Assembly: GCA_016872715.1 (NCBI GenBank)
Contig: VGZD01000038.1
Coordinates: forward strand, 1-33,335
DNA from: Planctomycetota bacterium
Lineage (GTDB): Bacteria > Planctomycetota > UBA1135 > GCA-002686595
Length of the DNA: 33,335 bases
Direction of reading: 5' to 3'
Numbering within the stretch: position 1 is the first letter of the stretch; each line of letters begins with the position of its first letter. The notes below the pieces were generated by a model that was not told the origin of the DNA, did no database searches, and was given only the letters and a program-made list of their open reading frames with translations. A program made the translations under genes and the position numbers. This document shows, in pieces, positions 8,520 to 16,669 of this stretch.

Positions 8520-9437
8520 ATGGGCGTCGTACACGATGTCCGCGACTTGCGCGTCGCACCGCCCTCGGCGTGGCACGGGCTGCAAGGCTGGCTGTTGCGT
8601 CAAGCGGTGAACGGGTTTCTGCCCTTGCGCCGCTGTTGGCCGGCGCTCGACGTGCGCCCCGCGCCGAGGACGGGCCGGTTGTCGCTCGAGATCGTCAGCC
8701 ACTGCTGGCACTACTCGCACCTGCTCGAGTACCAGTTGGGCTCGCTCGTGGCGCATCCGCCGCGCGACGTGGACACGACGCTGACCGTCTACTTCAGCCG
8801 CGAGGACGATCGCACGCTGCGGTTGTTGGAGCTCGCCGCGCGCAACACCGTGCCCGGCGTGCGCTGGAACTGGCGCGCGCTGCCCAAGGAGCAGCTCTTC
8901 CGCCGCTCGATCGGCCGCAACCATGCCGCCTTGGCGACCACGGCCGACTGGATCTGGTTTACCGATTGCGACACTCTGTTCGGCGCAGGCTGCCTCGACG
9001 CGCTGGCTCGCTCGCTGCAAGGCCGCGTCGATCCGCTCGTGTTCCCCAGCCACGAGAATCTGACCACGTTGTTGAGCGACGAGGCTGTCGCGGGCGGCGC
9101 GGAACCGGCGCTGCGCACGCCCACCCTCGCCATCTCCTTCGTGACCACTCCGGTGGTGAAGGCCAAGGGGCCGCTGCAGATCACGCACGGCGACGTGGCG
9201 CGCGCCATGGGCTACTGCCGCGACATCGCCGCCTACCAGCGTGAGGAACCGTCGTTCCGCAAGTGCTACGAGGACACGGCCTTCCGCTGGCTGTTGGGCA
9301 CGCACGGCGTGCCGGTCGACGCGCCCGGCGTGTCGCGCATTCGCCACGTCTCGAAGGGTCGCTACGCCGGTCCCTCGGCGCAGACCGCGGTGCGCACCCT
9401 GCTGCGCCGCATCCAAGATCGCCTGCGCCGCCGCTAG
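8520..9437 (+). CDS. GT2-like glycosyltransferase at end of pse operon
   Basis: A 305-residue protein with a GT-A-like core. SLEIVSHCWHYSHLLEYQL and the strand TTLTVYFSRED precede a DxD-type metal-binding motif DCD (149-151) in WIWFTDCDTLFG. That arrangement is typical of family-2 glycosyltransferases. There is no signal peptide or TM segment, so it is probably cytosolic or peripheral. The ATG lies 4 nt after the pseI stop and the gene is almost certainly co-transcribed. Inference: it could add pseudaminic acid or a neighbouring sugar to a surface glycan. The acceptor and donor cannot be read from sequence. It converges with a minus-strand cluster. Confidence 0.75.
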   Translation: MGVVHDVRDLRVAPPSAWHGLQGWLLRQAVNGFLPLRRCWPALDVRPAPRTGRLSLEIVSHCWHYSHLLEYQLGSLVAHPPRDVDTTLTVYFSREDDRTLRLLELAARNTVPGVRWNWRALPKEQLFRRSIGRNHAALATTADWIWFTDCDTLFGAGCLDALARSLQGRVDPLVFPSHENLTTLLSDEAVAGGAEPALRTPTLAISFVTTPVVKAKGPLQITHGDVARAMGYCRDIAAYQREEPSFRKCYEDTAFRWLLGTHGVPVDAPGVSRIRHVSKGRYAGPSAQTAVRTLLRRIQDRLRRR

Positions 9438-9622
9438 CGCGGCTCGGTCGCGTGGGGCACGCCAAGCCGCTCGCCCAGCGATTCGAGCTCCGCAGCCCCG
9501 CGGGCGAGCTGCGCGCCATCGTCGCACACGACCATCGAGAGGGGCTCGACCCTGTTTTCCTCCACCGCCGCGCCGGTGTTGAGCAGTAGCCAAGACATCC
9601 GCGCGGCGCGAGGCGCGGGCAT
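9434..9622 (-). CDS. possible small coupled ORF, unknown
   Basis: A 62-codon frame begins 2 nt after the stop of the KpsS-like gene (TAG-CC-ATG) and ends inside the last codons of the glycosyltransferase on the other strand. The translation is balanced rather than Arg/Pro-rich (MSWLLLNTGAAVEENRVEPL and so on), unlike nearby shadow frames. I do not recognise it. It could be a genuine small protein, a fragment of a lost gene, or chance. Confidence 0.3.
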   Translation of the reverse strand: MPAPRAARMSWLLLNTGAAVEENRVEPLSMVVCDDGAQLARGAAELESLGERLGVPHATEPR

Positions 9623-9624
9623 GG

Positions 9625-11028
9625 CTACCCGACGGGGTCGTTGGAGATCTGCGCTTCCATCAACTCAATCAGCACATCGCGGAGGCGCGCGACGCATTCA
9701 TCGAACGACAGGTCCGAATCGCGCAGGTACTGCGTATCGACCACGCCCTCTCTCGTGCAGGACTGGATGGCCGCCAACCATTGGTCGAGCTCGTCGACCG
9801 AGCAGGCGCGGAATGTGCCGGCATCGATCTTGCGCATCGCCGATGCAAGCTCGTCAGGCTCGCCCGCGTCGACCGTGCCAGGCGCTCCGCGGTAGAACGC
9901 GTTGCCGAATACCAGCACGGGCTTGCCCTTGAAGAGCGCTTCCCAACCGGCGGTGCCGGTGATCGTCGCCACCGCCGCGCACTTCTCGATCAGATTGAAG
10001 GTTTCGGCCGAACGGCTGACGAGCCTGATGTTCGGTAACCGCCCGAGATGCTCGTAGAAGCCATAGTCGCGCTTGGCGAAGCGCTGTGCCGGGTTCTCCT
10101 TGACCACCACCTTCCATCCGCTCGGCACGGCCCGCGCAAGCACCTCGACAGCGAGGTACTGGTCGACGAACACTCCGCCCATGGGCGAGGTCGTGGCCTC
10201 AGGCTGCAGATGCAGCGGGAAGTACACGAACGGCTCCTCCATCGACTCAAGGTCCTTGCGCGCCCTCCAATAGGCCCAACCGTTGCGGAACGCTCGCCGC
10301 ACTCGCAGCCAGTCGTCGACGCGCAGGTTGCGTTTGGCCCATTGGTAGGCCTTGCCCCGCCACGGCAAGTCCGTCACGCCCATGTAGAAGGGCTGGTGGC
10401 GCCCGTGCCTGCGCTCGCGTTCTTTGGAAATGCGCGGTTCGAGGACGACCGGATCGGCGGAACGAACGATGCGCGCATGGGCCGCGCGGATGGGATCGAA
10501 CATGCCCTCGACGCTGCCGGCGACGAGAAAGCTGTCCTTGACCTGCAGTTGCTGCAAGAAGCGCGCGTCGATTCCCAGCTCGCGCGCGGAAGCGTGGAGA
10601 ATGTACGCAAACGGATGATGCGGAATTTCGGAAAGGACGAGCTTGGTCCATCCGCCGTCAACCAGCAGACCGTGCGCCCAGACGAGCTGCGCCATGTAGA
10701 GGCGCTTGCGCACTTCGTAGCTCTGCCCGTCGTCCACGCCGCGGAATGCGCGCTCGTACATCCGCAGGGCCACGACCTCATGCCGCTGCATGGCCTTGAG
10801 GAAAGAGGCGGACGGGAACGCGCGGTGTGGGTTGGATTCGAAGCCGAGCCCACGGAACCCGTCCTTGGCTAGCAGGAACTGGTCGGCGACTCCGTCGAGG
10901 AAGTTGGAGCGCGAGACCAGCCCCACGCGCTCTGGCCTGCTCGCCTGCAAGGCCTGCTGTAGAGCCTGCTGGTTCAGCGGCCGGCGGAAGCCGAAGTACA
11001 GGATTCTCTCGGGGACGTTTCGGGCCAT
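9625..11028 (-). CDS. KpsS-like capsule polysaccharide biosynthesis protein, copy 1
   Basis: A 467-residue protein resembling the Capsule_synth (KpsS/KpsC, beta-Kdo-transferase-like) superfamily. Visible landmarks are GLVSRSNFL (36-44), YFPLHLQPEATTSP (269-282), VVVKENPAQRFAKR (307-320) and TGTAGWEALFKGKPV (357-371). The last is the C-terminal nucleotide-sugar-binding block. It has no signal peptide or TM helix. It forms a tandem pair with the next minus-strand gene, sharing all four blocks in the same order. Inference: it transfers or links a nonulosonic sugar in a surface polysaccharide, given the adjacent pseudaminate operon. The family call is fairly sure; the substrate is not. A TACACT -10-like sequence lies about 39 nt upstream of the ATG. 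Confidence 0.78.
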   Translation of the reverse strand: MARNVPERILYFGFRRPLNQQALQQALQASRPERVGLVSRSNFLDGVADQFLLAKDGFRGLGFESNPHRAFPSASFLKAMQRHEVVALRMYERAFRGVDDGQSYEVRKRLYMAQLVWAHGLLVDGGWTKLVLSEIPHHPFAYILHASARELGIDARFLQQLQVKDSFLVAGSVEGMFDPIRAAHARIVRSADPVVLEPRISKERERRHGRHQPFYMGVTDLPWRGKAYQWAKRNLRVDDWLRVRRAFRNGWAYWRARKDLESMEEPFVYFPLHLQPEATTSPMGGVFVDQYLAVEVLARAVPSGWKVVVKENPAQRFAKRDYGFYEHLGRLPNIRLVSRSAETFNLIEKCAAVATITGTAGWEALFKGKPVLVFGNAFYRGAPGTVDAGEPDELASAMRKIDAGTFRACSVDELDQWLAAIQSCTREGVVDTQYLRDSDLSFDECVARLRDVLIELMEAQISNDPVG

Positions 11029-11139
11029 GTCGCGTGCCGAGCGTGTACCTCGCGGATCGGCGGCAGAAGTGTAGCCGCCGGAGAGAACTCCTCAACCTCG
11101 GACGATCCAAGGTCGCGCCGGTCGATGCGGGGCACGCGC

Positions 11140-12501
11140 TCAGGGCTGCTGGATCAGGTGCAGCAAGGACTCAGCGCAGCGCTCCACCGCTTCGTCGCGA
11201 TCCATCGCCAAGTCGCGGAAGTACGCGACATCACAGATGCCTCGGTGCGTGGAGTGCTGGAGCGCGGCCAACAGCTGCTCCAGATCGCCGAGGGACGCCG
11301 TCTCGTAGGCACCATCCTGCACGCGCGCCAGCGCCGCGGCGAGCCCAGCGAGGTCGTCGACCGCGAGGGCTCCTTTCGCGTGACGATAGAAGGCCTCGCC
11401 GAAGACGAACACCGGCTTTCCAGAGCACAGCGCTTCCCATCCTGCCGTGCCGGTGACCGCCGCCACTGCGCTCGCGCCCTGCATGAGGCCGAACGAATCC
11501 TCCGCTCTACTGGCGATGCGCACCGACTGCATGCTGGCGAGTCGGCGATAGAAAGCCGACGAGCGCTTGGCGAGCCGCTGCTTCGGATTCTCCTTGACCA
11601 CGAGCAACCAACCCGCAGGAAGCGCCTTGACCAGCATCTCGACGACGAGCTGCAATTCGACATACACGCCCCCGAGAGGACTGGTCGTGGCCTCGGGCTG
11701 CAAGTGCAGCGGAAAGTAGACATAGGGCTTCCGCTCGCTGGACGACCAGCCGCGGGCCCTCCTTGCGTTCCAGTATTCGAGGTTTGCGGCGAGGCCGATC
11801 TGCGTGAAGCGCAGCAGCTGTCGTTGCCAAGCGTGAAATCGCACCATCGCTGGCACGCCTCGGCCATGCATGTAGAAGGGTTGGTGCATCCTCCGCCGCC
11901 GCTCCAATTCAGAACGCATGCGCTCGACCAAGGCTGGCCGGGGCGAGGCCGAAGCGAGACGCATCGGAGCCCACAAGTCCTCGATGCGGTCAGCCGCGAT
12001 GAATGTCTGCTGCACTTGAAGCTGCATCAGGAATCCTGTCCGCAAGCCAAGCAGTCGCGCGACCTCGTGAAGCGCGTACTCGAAGGGATAGTGCGGGACA
12101 TTGCAAAAGTAGACCGCCTCGAAGCCGTGTCGACGCAGGAAGCCGTACGCGTAGCAGGTCCATTCAAGCCATCGACGCTTGCGTGTCTCCAGGTTCCATC
12201 CGCAGCCTCCGGAGCGATGCGTGCGATCCATCATCCTCAAAGCGATCGCCTCCGATGGCTTCAACGCTTCCAGCAACCGGCGAGAGGGCATCTCCCATCC
12301 GCGCGAAGCGTCGAATCCGCAGTCCTTGAAACCCCTGCGCGAAGACACAAAGACGCGCGCGGAGCCACCCAGAAAATTGGATCGGGACACCAACCCGGCC
12401 TCCAAGCCCTGCGCCGCGCAAAGGGCCTTGGTGAGAGCCGTCTGGTTGAGCCATGTGTGGAAGCCGACGAATAGCGCGCGGGATGGTTGTGAGGATCCCA
12501 T
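11140..12501 (-). CDS. KpsS-like capsule polysaccharide biosynthesis protein, copy 2
   Basis: A 453-residue paralogue of the next gene downstream. It shares GLVSRSNFL (36-44), YFPLHLQPEATTSP (262-275), VVKENPKQRLAKR and TGTAGWEALCSGKPV, and the lengths differ by only 14 residues. The middle regions differ strongly, so the duplication is old or the two were acquired separately. It is read first in a minus-strand pair with a 111-nt gap to copy 1, probably one transcript. Codon and base use look slightly less GC-biased than the pse operon. Two such enzymes side by side could act on two different linkages or acceptors of one glycan (inference). Confidence 0.77.
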   Translation of the reverse strand: MGSSQPSRALFVGFHTWLNQTALTKALCAAQGLEAGLVSRSNFLGGSARVFVSSRRGFKDCGFDASRGWEMPSRRLLEALKPSEAIALRMMDRTHRSGGCGWNLETRKRRWLEWTCYAYGFLRRHGFEAVYFCNVPHYPFEYALHEVARLLGLRTGFLMQLQVQQTFIAADRIEDLWAPMRLASASPRPALVERMRSELERRRRMHQPFYMHGRGVPAMVRFHAWQRQLLRFTQIGLAANLEYWNARRARGWSSSERKPYVYFPLHLQPEATTSPLGGVYVELQLVVEMLVKALPAGWLLVVKENPKQRLAKRSSAFYRRLASMQSVRIASRAEDSFGLMQGASAVAAVTGTAGWEALCSGKPVFVFGEAFYRHAKGALAVDDLAGLAAALARVQDGAYETASLGDLEQLLAALQHSTHRGICDVAYFRDLAMDRDEAVERCAESLLHLIQQP

Positions 12502-12621
12502 CGATGGGGGGCTGGCGATTCTCGCCGCCGAAATTGCAGCAACATCCGAGCAGGCGGCAGGACGGGAGGAAATGTGGGGCGTCCCTTCAGCTTGATGCGC
12601 GAGTGTGCGCTGAGGCGTTGG

Positions 12622-13683
12622 CTATCTTGCGTCGGGGTCGTAGGGTTGCAGGCAGGACTTGCCAGCTTCAAAGCCGGCGTCGCTGAGCTCCAGCTTGGTC
12701 TTGCCCGCCGTGACGACCTTGACGACGCCGTCGCCGGGCAGTCGCGTGCAGTACCAGGTCTCCGTGGTGCCACTGGTCACGACCACGCAGGGCAGCTTGA
12801 GCTTGCCCAGCGCGAAGTCCTTGGTTTCTTTCTTGGCGGCGGTCTTGGGCTGTTGGAAGTCAGCGAGCTGGATCTCGACACCGTCACGCTTGAGCTTGCC
12901 CTCGCCCGCGGGCTCGAAGACGACCAGCTTGTCGCCGTACTTCAGCCACTCGCCGCCGCGCGTGTCGCGCAGCGGCAACTGGTGGTCATCGGCCACGCTG
13001 TAGGGCGCGAGGTTCCCCTCGTTCTTCAATATGGCGTACACGTTGTCGGTGCCTTCGTCGCCGTTGCGCTTGCCGACGTCACTGGTGGCGCTCGTGGTCC
13101 AGGCCCACTTGCTCTCGATGCGACCGAGCGGGTCGATCAAGAAGGCCATGTTGGGCAGGCTGCCCCAGGCCTTGCGGTTGGTGTCCTTCATGTCGTCGAC
13201 CAGCACGGTCCACTTCTGCTTGCCGGCGTTCTGCAGGTCGTTCGCGGCTTCGAGGCGTTCCTTGAAGTTGGTGTGCGTGTCGATCTTGACCGAGTTGCCC
13301 TTGAGCCTCCATCCTCCCGTCGCGTCGGACTGACCGCGGCCTTCGGGGCCGTCGTCGGGGTGGGCCTCGCGCGTGTAGACGAACACGAAGGCGACGTCCT
13401 TGCCGTGTTGCTTGAAGAGCTTTCCCATTTCACCGAAATGGGCCACACACGGCGGTCATGTGTAGCTGCCGAATTCGATGAAGACCCACTGGCCTAGATA
13501 GTCACGCAGATCGACCGTGCGGCCCTGCGTGTCCTCGGCCAACAGGCGCGGCGCAGGTTGGCCTGCGGCAAGCTCGGCCTGCTTGTGGAAGTCGGAAAAC
13601 GGACTGGCGCGTCCGGGCCCGCGCTGTGCAACGGCGGGCACGAGCAGCAACAGCAGAGCGGCGGCCGAGGGCAGGATTCGCAT
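12622..13683 (-). CDS. deiodinase-like selenoprotein (TGA-encoded Sec), exported
   Basis: One 353-residue reading frame interrupted only by an in-frame TGA at 13456-13458, which I read as selenocysteine 76. A signal peptide (1-20, ending AVAQ) points to export. Residues about 40-200 are a thioredoxin fold of the iodothyronine-deiodinase family: IEFGSYT-Sec-PPC (68-79), then YTREAHPDDG (103-112), matching the deiodinase EEAHxxDGW block, then a LPNMAFLIDPLGRI strand. Sec76 occupies the first position of a CxxC-like pair with Cys79. Residues about 215-353 form an unknown, probably beta-rich extension. The ATG at 13683 has GGGAG 6 nt upstream. A SECIS-type hairpin follows the TGA. Enzymatically it is probably a thiol/selenol oxidoreductase; true deiodination is unproven. 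A naive reading would give two genes, one ending at the TGA and one starting at a GTG (13446). It is divergent from a glycoside hydrolase gene. Confidence 0.9.
13424..13442 (-). promoter_or_regulatory. bacterial SECIS-type hairpin
   Basis: On the coding strand CCCATTTC-GGT-GAAATGGG forms a perfect 8-bp stem with a GGU triloop, beginning 14 nt after the TGA. The apical loop starts 22 nt after the TGA, and its first two bases are G. Known bacterial SECIS elements sit inside the coding region just after UGA, with the loop about 16-37 nt away and a G at the top of the loop. This element fits both rules. Confidence 0.85.
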
Positions 13684-13701
13684 TGGGATCTCCCGAGCCC
13701 G

Positions 13702-13707
13702 AGTGTA
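13702..13707 (-). promoter_or_regulatory. -10-like element TACACT before selenoprotein gene
   Basis: CGCTACACT on the minus strand lies 18 nt upstream of the ATG at 13683, with a GGGAG ribosome-binding sequence between. It resembles the GCTAGRYT elements seen elsewhere in the window but leaves room for a short leader. No convincing -35 is visible. Confidence 0.35.
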
Positions 13708-13909
13708 GCGCAGCCGCCGATCGAGCGTGGGACACGGTCGATCGATCAGGCCGACGTCCGCTGACGCCTCGGCGCTCCTGCGCGGAGGCGACCGTCCCGA
13801 ACAACCAGCGCGGGGCGTCGGTTTGCCTGTGCCATTGCGCTCGTGAGCGCCACACCTGCGCCCTAGTACGCTCTTGTGTGGGGCTGGTCCTCGCCGGACA
13901 CTCGCGTTC

Positions 13910-16525
13910 ATGCAACTCCTGCTCAGCGTGCTGCTTGCGGCGACCACGGCTACTGCTCAGGACTGGGTCTGGTGGGAGGGGGAAGCCGCGGCGACTCAGA
14001 ATTTCAATGGCCGCGACTTCGCCGCGCGCAACTACGGGGACAAGGCCGAGGCACTCTCCGGAGGGGATTGGTTGTGCAACGGCGGGCCGGTCGGGGCCGC
14101 ACCCGTGGCGGCGACGTGGAAGATCCGGGTGCCAGCCGACGGAGTGTGGCAGCTGTGGGCGAGGAAGTTCTGGAAGCACGGGCCGTTCGAGTGGCGATTC
14201 GACGACGACGACTGGTCCACGTGCGGCCGCGACATCGGTCTGGCCGACAGTGTCGTGCTCGCGCCCAACATCTGCGCCAACTGGGTCACGCTCGGGCCGA
14301 CGACGCTGAAGTCGGGCGAACGGACGCTCGAGGTCCGGCTCACGGCGCAGCGGGGGGAGGCGGGGACGGCGTGCTTCGATTGCTTCCTGCTGACGCGCGT
14401 GCCCTTCTCGCCGCGCGGCAAGTGGAAGCCCGGGGAAACGACCGGCCTCGCCGAGGATGGCTGGTGGGCGTGGGAACCCGACGCCGACGCCTTTTCGAAG
14501 GACGCGCTGCTCGACCTCACGTTCCTCAACGAGAAGGAAGCCGGAGCGAGAGGGTTCGTGAAAGCGAAGGGCAATGAGTTCCTGCTCGGCGACGGCAAGC
14601 CCGTGCGATTCTGGGGCGTGAACTGCGGGCCCGACGTCTGGGGACTGGGCCGTGCGGGGCATGAGTATCTCGCCCGGAGGCTCGCGAAGTGCGGAGTGAA
14701 CCTCGTACGGCTGCACGGGCCGACGTTCGACCCGCGAGATCCTTCGCAGATCGACGCGCAGGCGCTCGACAACCTGCACTCGCTCGTTGCGGCGCTCAAG
14801 CAGCGCGGGATCTACACGACGCTGTCCTTCTATTTTCCCCTGTGGGTCCAGGCCTCTTCGGCCTTCGGGCTCGACGGCTACGACGTGATCGAGAACAAGC
14901 ATCCGTTCGCCGCGATCTACTTCTCGCCTCGGTTTCAGGAACGCTATCGAGGGTGGGCGAGAGGGCTCTTGGCGGCGAAGAACCGGCACACGGGGAAGTC
15001 GCTCGCGGAGGATCCCGCGGTCGCGATGGTCGAGCTCGTGAACGAGGACTCCGTGTTCTTCTGGACGTTCGGCGACCGCAATATCCCGGAAGCGCAGCTC
15101 GCGATCATGGAGCGGGCCTTCGACGGCTGGCTCGACCAACGCGGCGGCGTGGGCGCGAGCTGGCCGAGGAATCCGCGCGATGCCGCGGGCCGCACGGGTC
15201 TCTTTGCCGCCTGGGACATGACCTCGCAGGGCATCCAACAGAGCGCAGCCAAGAGAGAGCGCATGGCCGCGCAGGTGCGCTTCCTCGCCGAGACCCAGCG
15301 CGCGTTCTACGCGGACACCGCCGCATGGCTGCGCAAGGACCTCGGTGTGAAGGCGCTGATCTGCGCGAGCAACTGGCGCACCGCCGATGAGGCTGCGCTT
15401 GGCGCCGTCGAACGCTGGACGTACGAGGCGCTCGACGTCTTCGATCGCCACGGGTATTTCAGCGCTCGGCATGACGGCCCGCGCGCGTCGTACTCGGTCG
15501 GTGTCGGTGACACGTTCGAGGACCGCAGCGCCCTCCTCACGCCGTGGGCCACCCCCGTGCCCTTCATCCAGTACGAAGGCCACCCGCACTTCGTTTCCGA
15601 GCTCGGCTGGTCCGGCCCCAATCGCCTGCGCGCCGACGCCCCGCTCTTCGCCGCCGCCTACGGCTCTCTCGACGGCATGCGCGCCTTCGGGTGGTTTGCC
15701 GTCTCAGGCATTTCGTGGCAGGACGCCCCGGCCAAGTTCCCTCTCAGTGTGCCCTCCATCCTCGGTCAATTCCCTGCCGCCGCGCTCATCTTCCGCCGTG
15801 GCGACGTCAAAGAAGGACCGCCCGTCCTCGCTCAGTCCCTCGACATCGAAAAGCAGCTCGACCTCGAAGGCTGCGGCTTCGCTGAGGAAGCGGCACTCGA
15901 CGAGCTCCGCGCGAGGGACGTCCCTCGCGCCGCCAGATCCGCCGCCAATGCGCAGCCCGACCCCCGCATGTTCCTCGTCGGCAAGGTCGTTCGAGCCTTC
16001 GGCAAGCCGTCGTTCGAACAGGTCGACCTGCGGCCGTTCATCGATGCAGAAAAGCGGATCGTGAGGAGCGCCACTGGTGAGATCGCCTGTGACTGGGGCC
16101 GCGGCATCCTCACGCTCGACACGCCGAACGCGCAGGCCGCGGCTGGTTTCCTCGGCGGCGCGGGCGAGATCGCGCTCGGCGACGTCACGATCGCCATGAA
16201 GAACGACTACGGCTGCGTGATTGTCGTGAGCCTCGATGGGAAGTCACTGGCGAGCAGCGCGAAGATGCTCGTGCAGGCGTTCACACAGGAACGGACCTAC
16301 GGGTTCAAGGTGACGGACGCCGGGCGCATCGAAGACCTCGGCGCGGGTCCGATGAACGTCGAGGAAGTCGATGCGACCGTGGCGTTCAGGGGAGCTCTGC
16401 CGAGCAAGGTGACGGCGCTGGATGAGCACGGCGTGGCGCGGGGAACGCTCCGAGTGCAGGCACGGAACGGCGTCGGCAGCCTGCGACTCCCCGCCGCTGG
16501 CGTGTACGTCGTGATCGAACGCTGA
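13910..16525 (+). CDS. secreted clan-A-like glycoside hydrolase
   Basis: An 871-residue protein with a signal peptide (about 1-17). Residues 18-165 form a beta-sandwich, CBM-like domain (WWEGEAAATQNF onward). A (beta/alpha)8 catalytic region follows, about 225-620, and a beta C-terminal domain ends in YVVIER. Clan GH-A hallmarks are VNEDS with Asn378-Glu379 as probable acid/base and Glu564 in HFVSELGW as probable nucleophile. Glu556 in QYEGHP is an alternative. No GH family can be assigned with confidence; it is nearest in style to GH5-type enzymes common in planctomycetes. The ATG at 13910 gives a signal peptide without basic residues. A TTG at 13874 would add 12 residues including RR, and has TAGTAC just upstream, so the start is uncertain. 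It probably degrades a polysaccharide in the periplasm or outside. Confidence 0.75.
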   Translation: MQLLLSVLLAATTATAQDWVWWEGEAAATQNFNGRDFAARNYGDKAEALSGGDWLCNGGPVGAAPVAATWKIRVPADGVWQLWARKFWKHGPFEWRFDDDDWSTCGRDIGLADSVVLAPNICANWVTLGPTTLKSGERTLEVRLTAQRGEAGTACFDCFLLTRVPFSPRGKWKPGETTGLAEDGWWAWEPDADAFSKDALLDLTFLNEKEAGARGFVKAKGNEFLLGDGKPVRFWGVNCGPDVWGLGRAGHEYLARRLAKCGVNLVRLHGPTFDPRDPSQIDAQALDNLHSLVAALKQRGIYTTLSFYFPLWVQASSAFGLDGYDVIENKHPFAAIYFSPRFQERYRGWARGLLAAKNRHTGKSLAEDPAVAMVELVNEDSVFFWTFGDRNIPEAQLAIMERAFDGWLDQRGGVGASWPRNPRDAAGRTGLFAAWDMTSQGIQQSAAKRERMAAQVRFLAETQRAFYADTAAWLRKDLGVKALICASNWRTADEAALGAVERWTYEALDVFDRHGYFSARHDGPRASYSVGVGDTFEDRSALLTPWATPVPFIQYEGHPHFVSELGWSGPNRLRADAPLFAAAYGSLDGMRAFGWFAVSGISWQDAPAKFPLSVPSILGQFPAAALIFRRGDVKEGPPVLAQSLDIEKQLDLEGCGFAEEAALDELRARDVPRAARSAANAQPDPRMFLVGKVVRAFGKPSFEQVDLRPFIDAEKRIVRSATGEIACDWGRGILTLDTPNAQAAAGFLGGAGEIALGDVTIAMKNDYGCVIVVSLDGKSLASSAKMLVQAFTQERTYGFKVTDAGRIEDLGAGPMNVEEVDATVAFRGALPSKVTALDEHGVARGTLRVQARNGVGSLRLPAAGVYVVIER

Positions 16526-16669
16526 CGGAGAGTCCGGGCGAAGCGACTTCGGCGCCGCGCGGCGATGCGAAATGGCGCCTTGGAAATTCGACCGCCCGCG
16601 TGTGAGCGCTGGACGATCCTATCGAGGCGCGCTCACGCGATGTCCGCCGGTCTTGTGCGGGGGGGGACG

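Noticed and set aside
13456..13947. Separate short gene ending at the TGA, with an N-terminal extension to 13947
   Set aside because: The upstream extension is Arg/Pro-rich and precedes a clean signal peptide with GGGAG before ATG 13683. The frame continues as the same fold beyond the TGA.
13502..15589. 695-codon minus-strand frame opposite the glycoside hydrolase
   Set aside because: Arg/Glu/Pro-rich translation with no domain logic, a GC-driven shadow of the real plus-strand gene.
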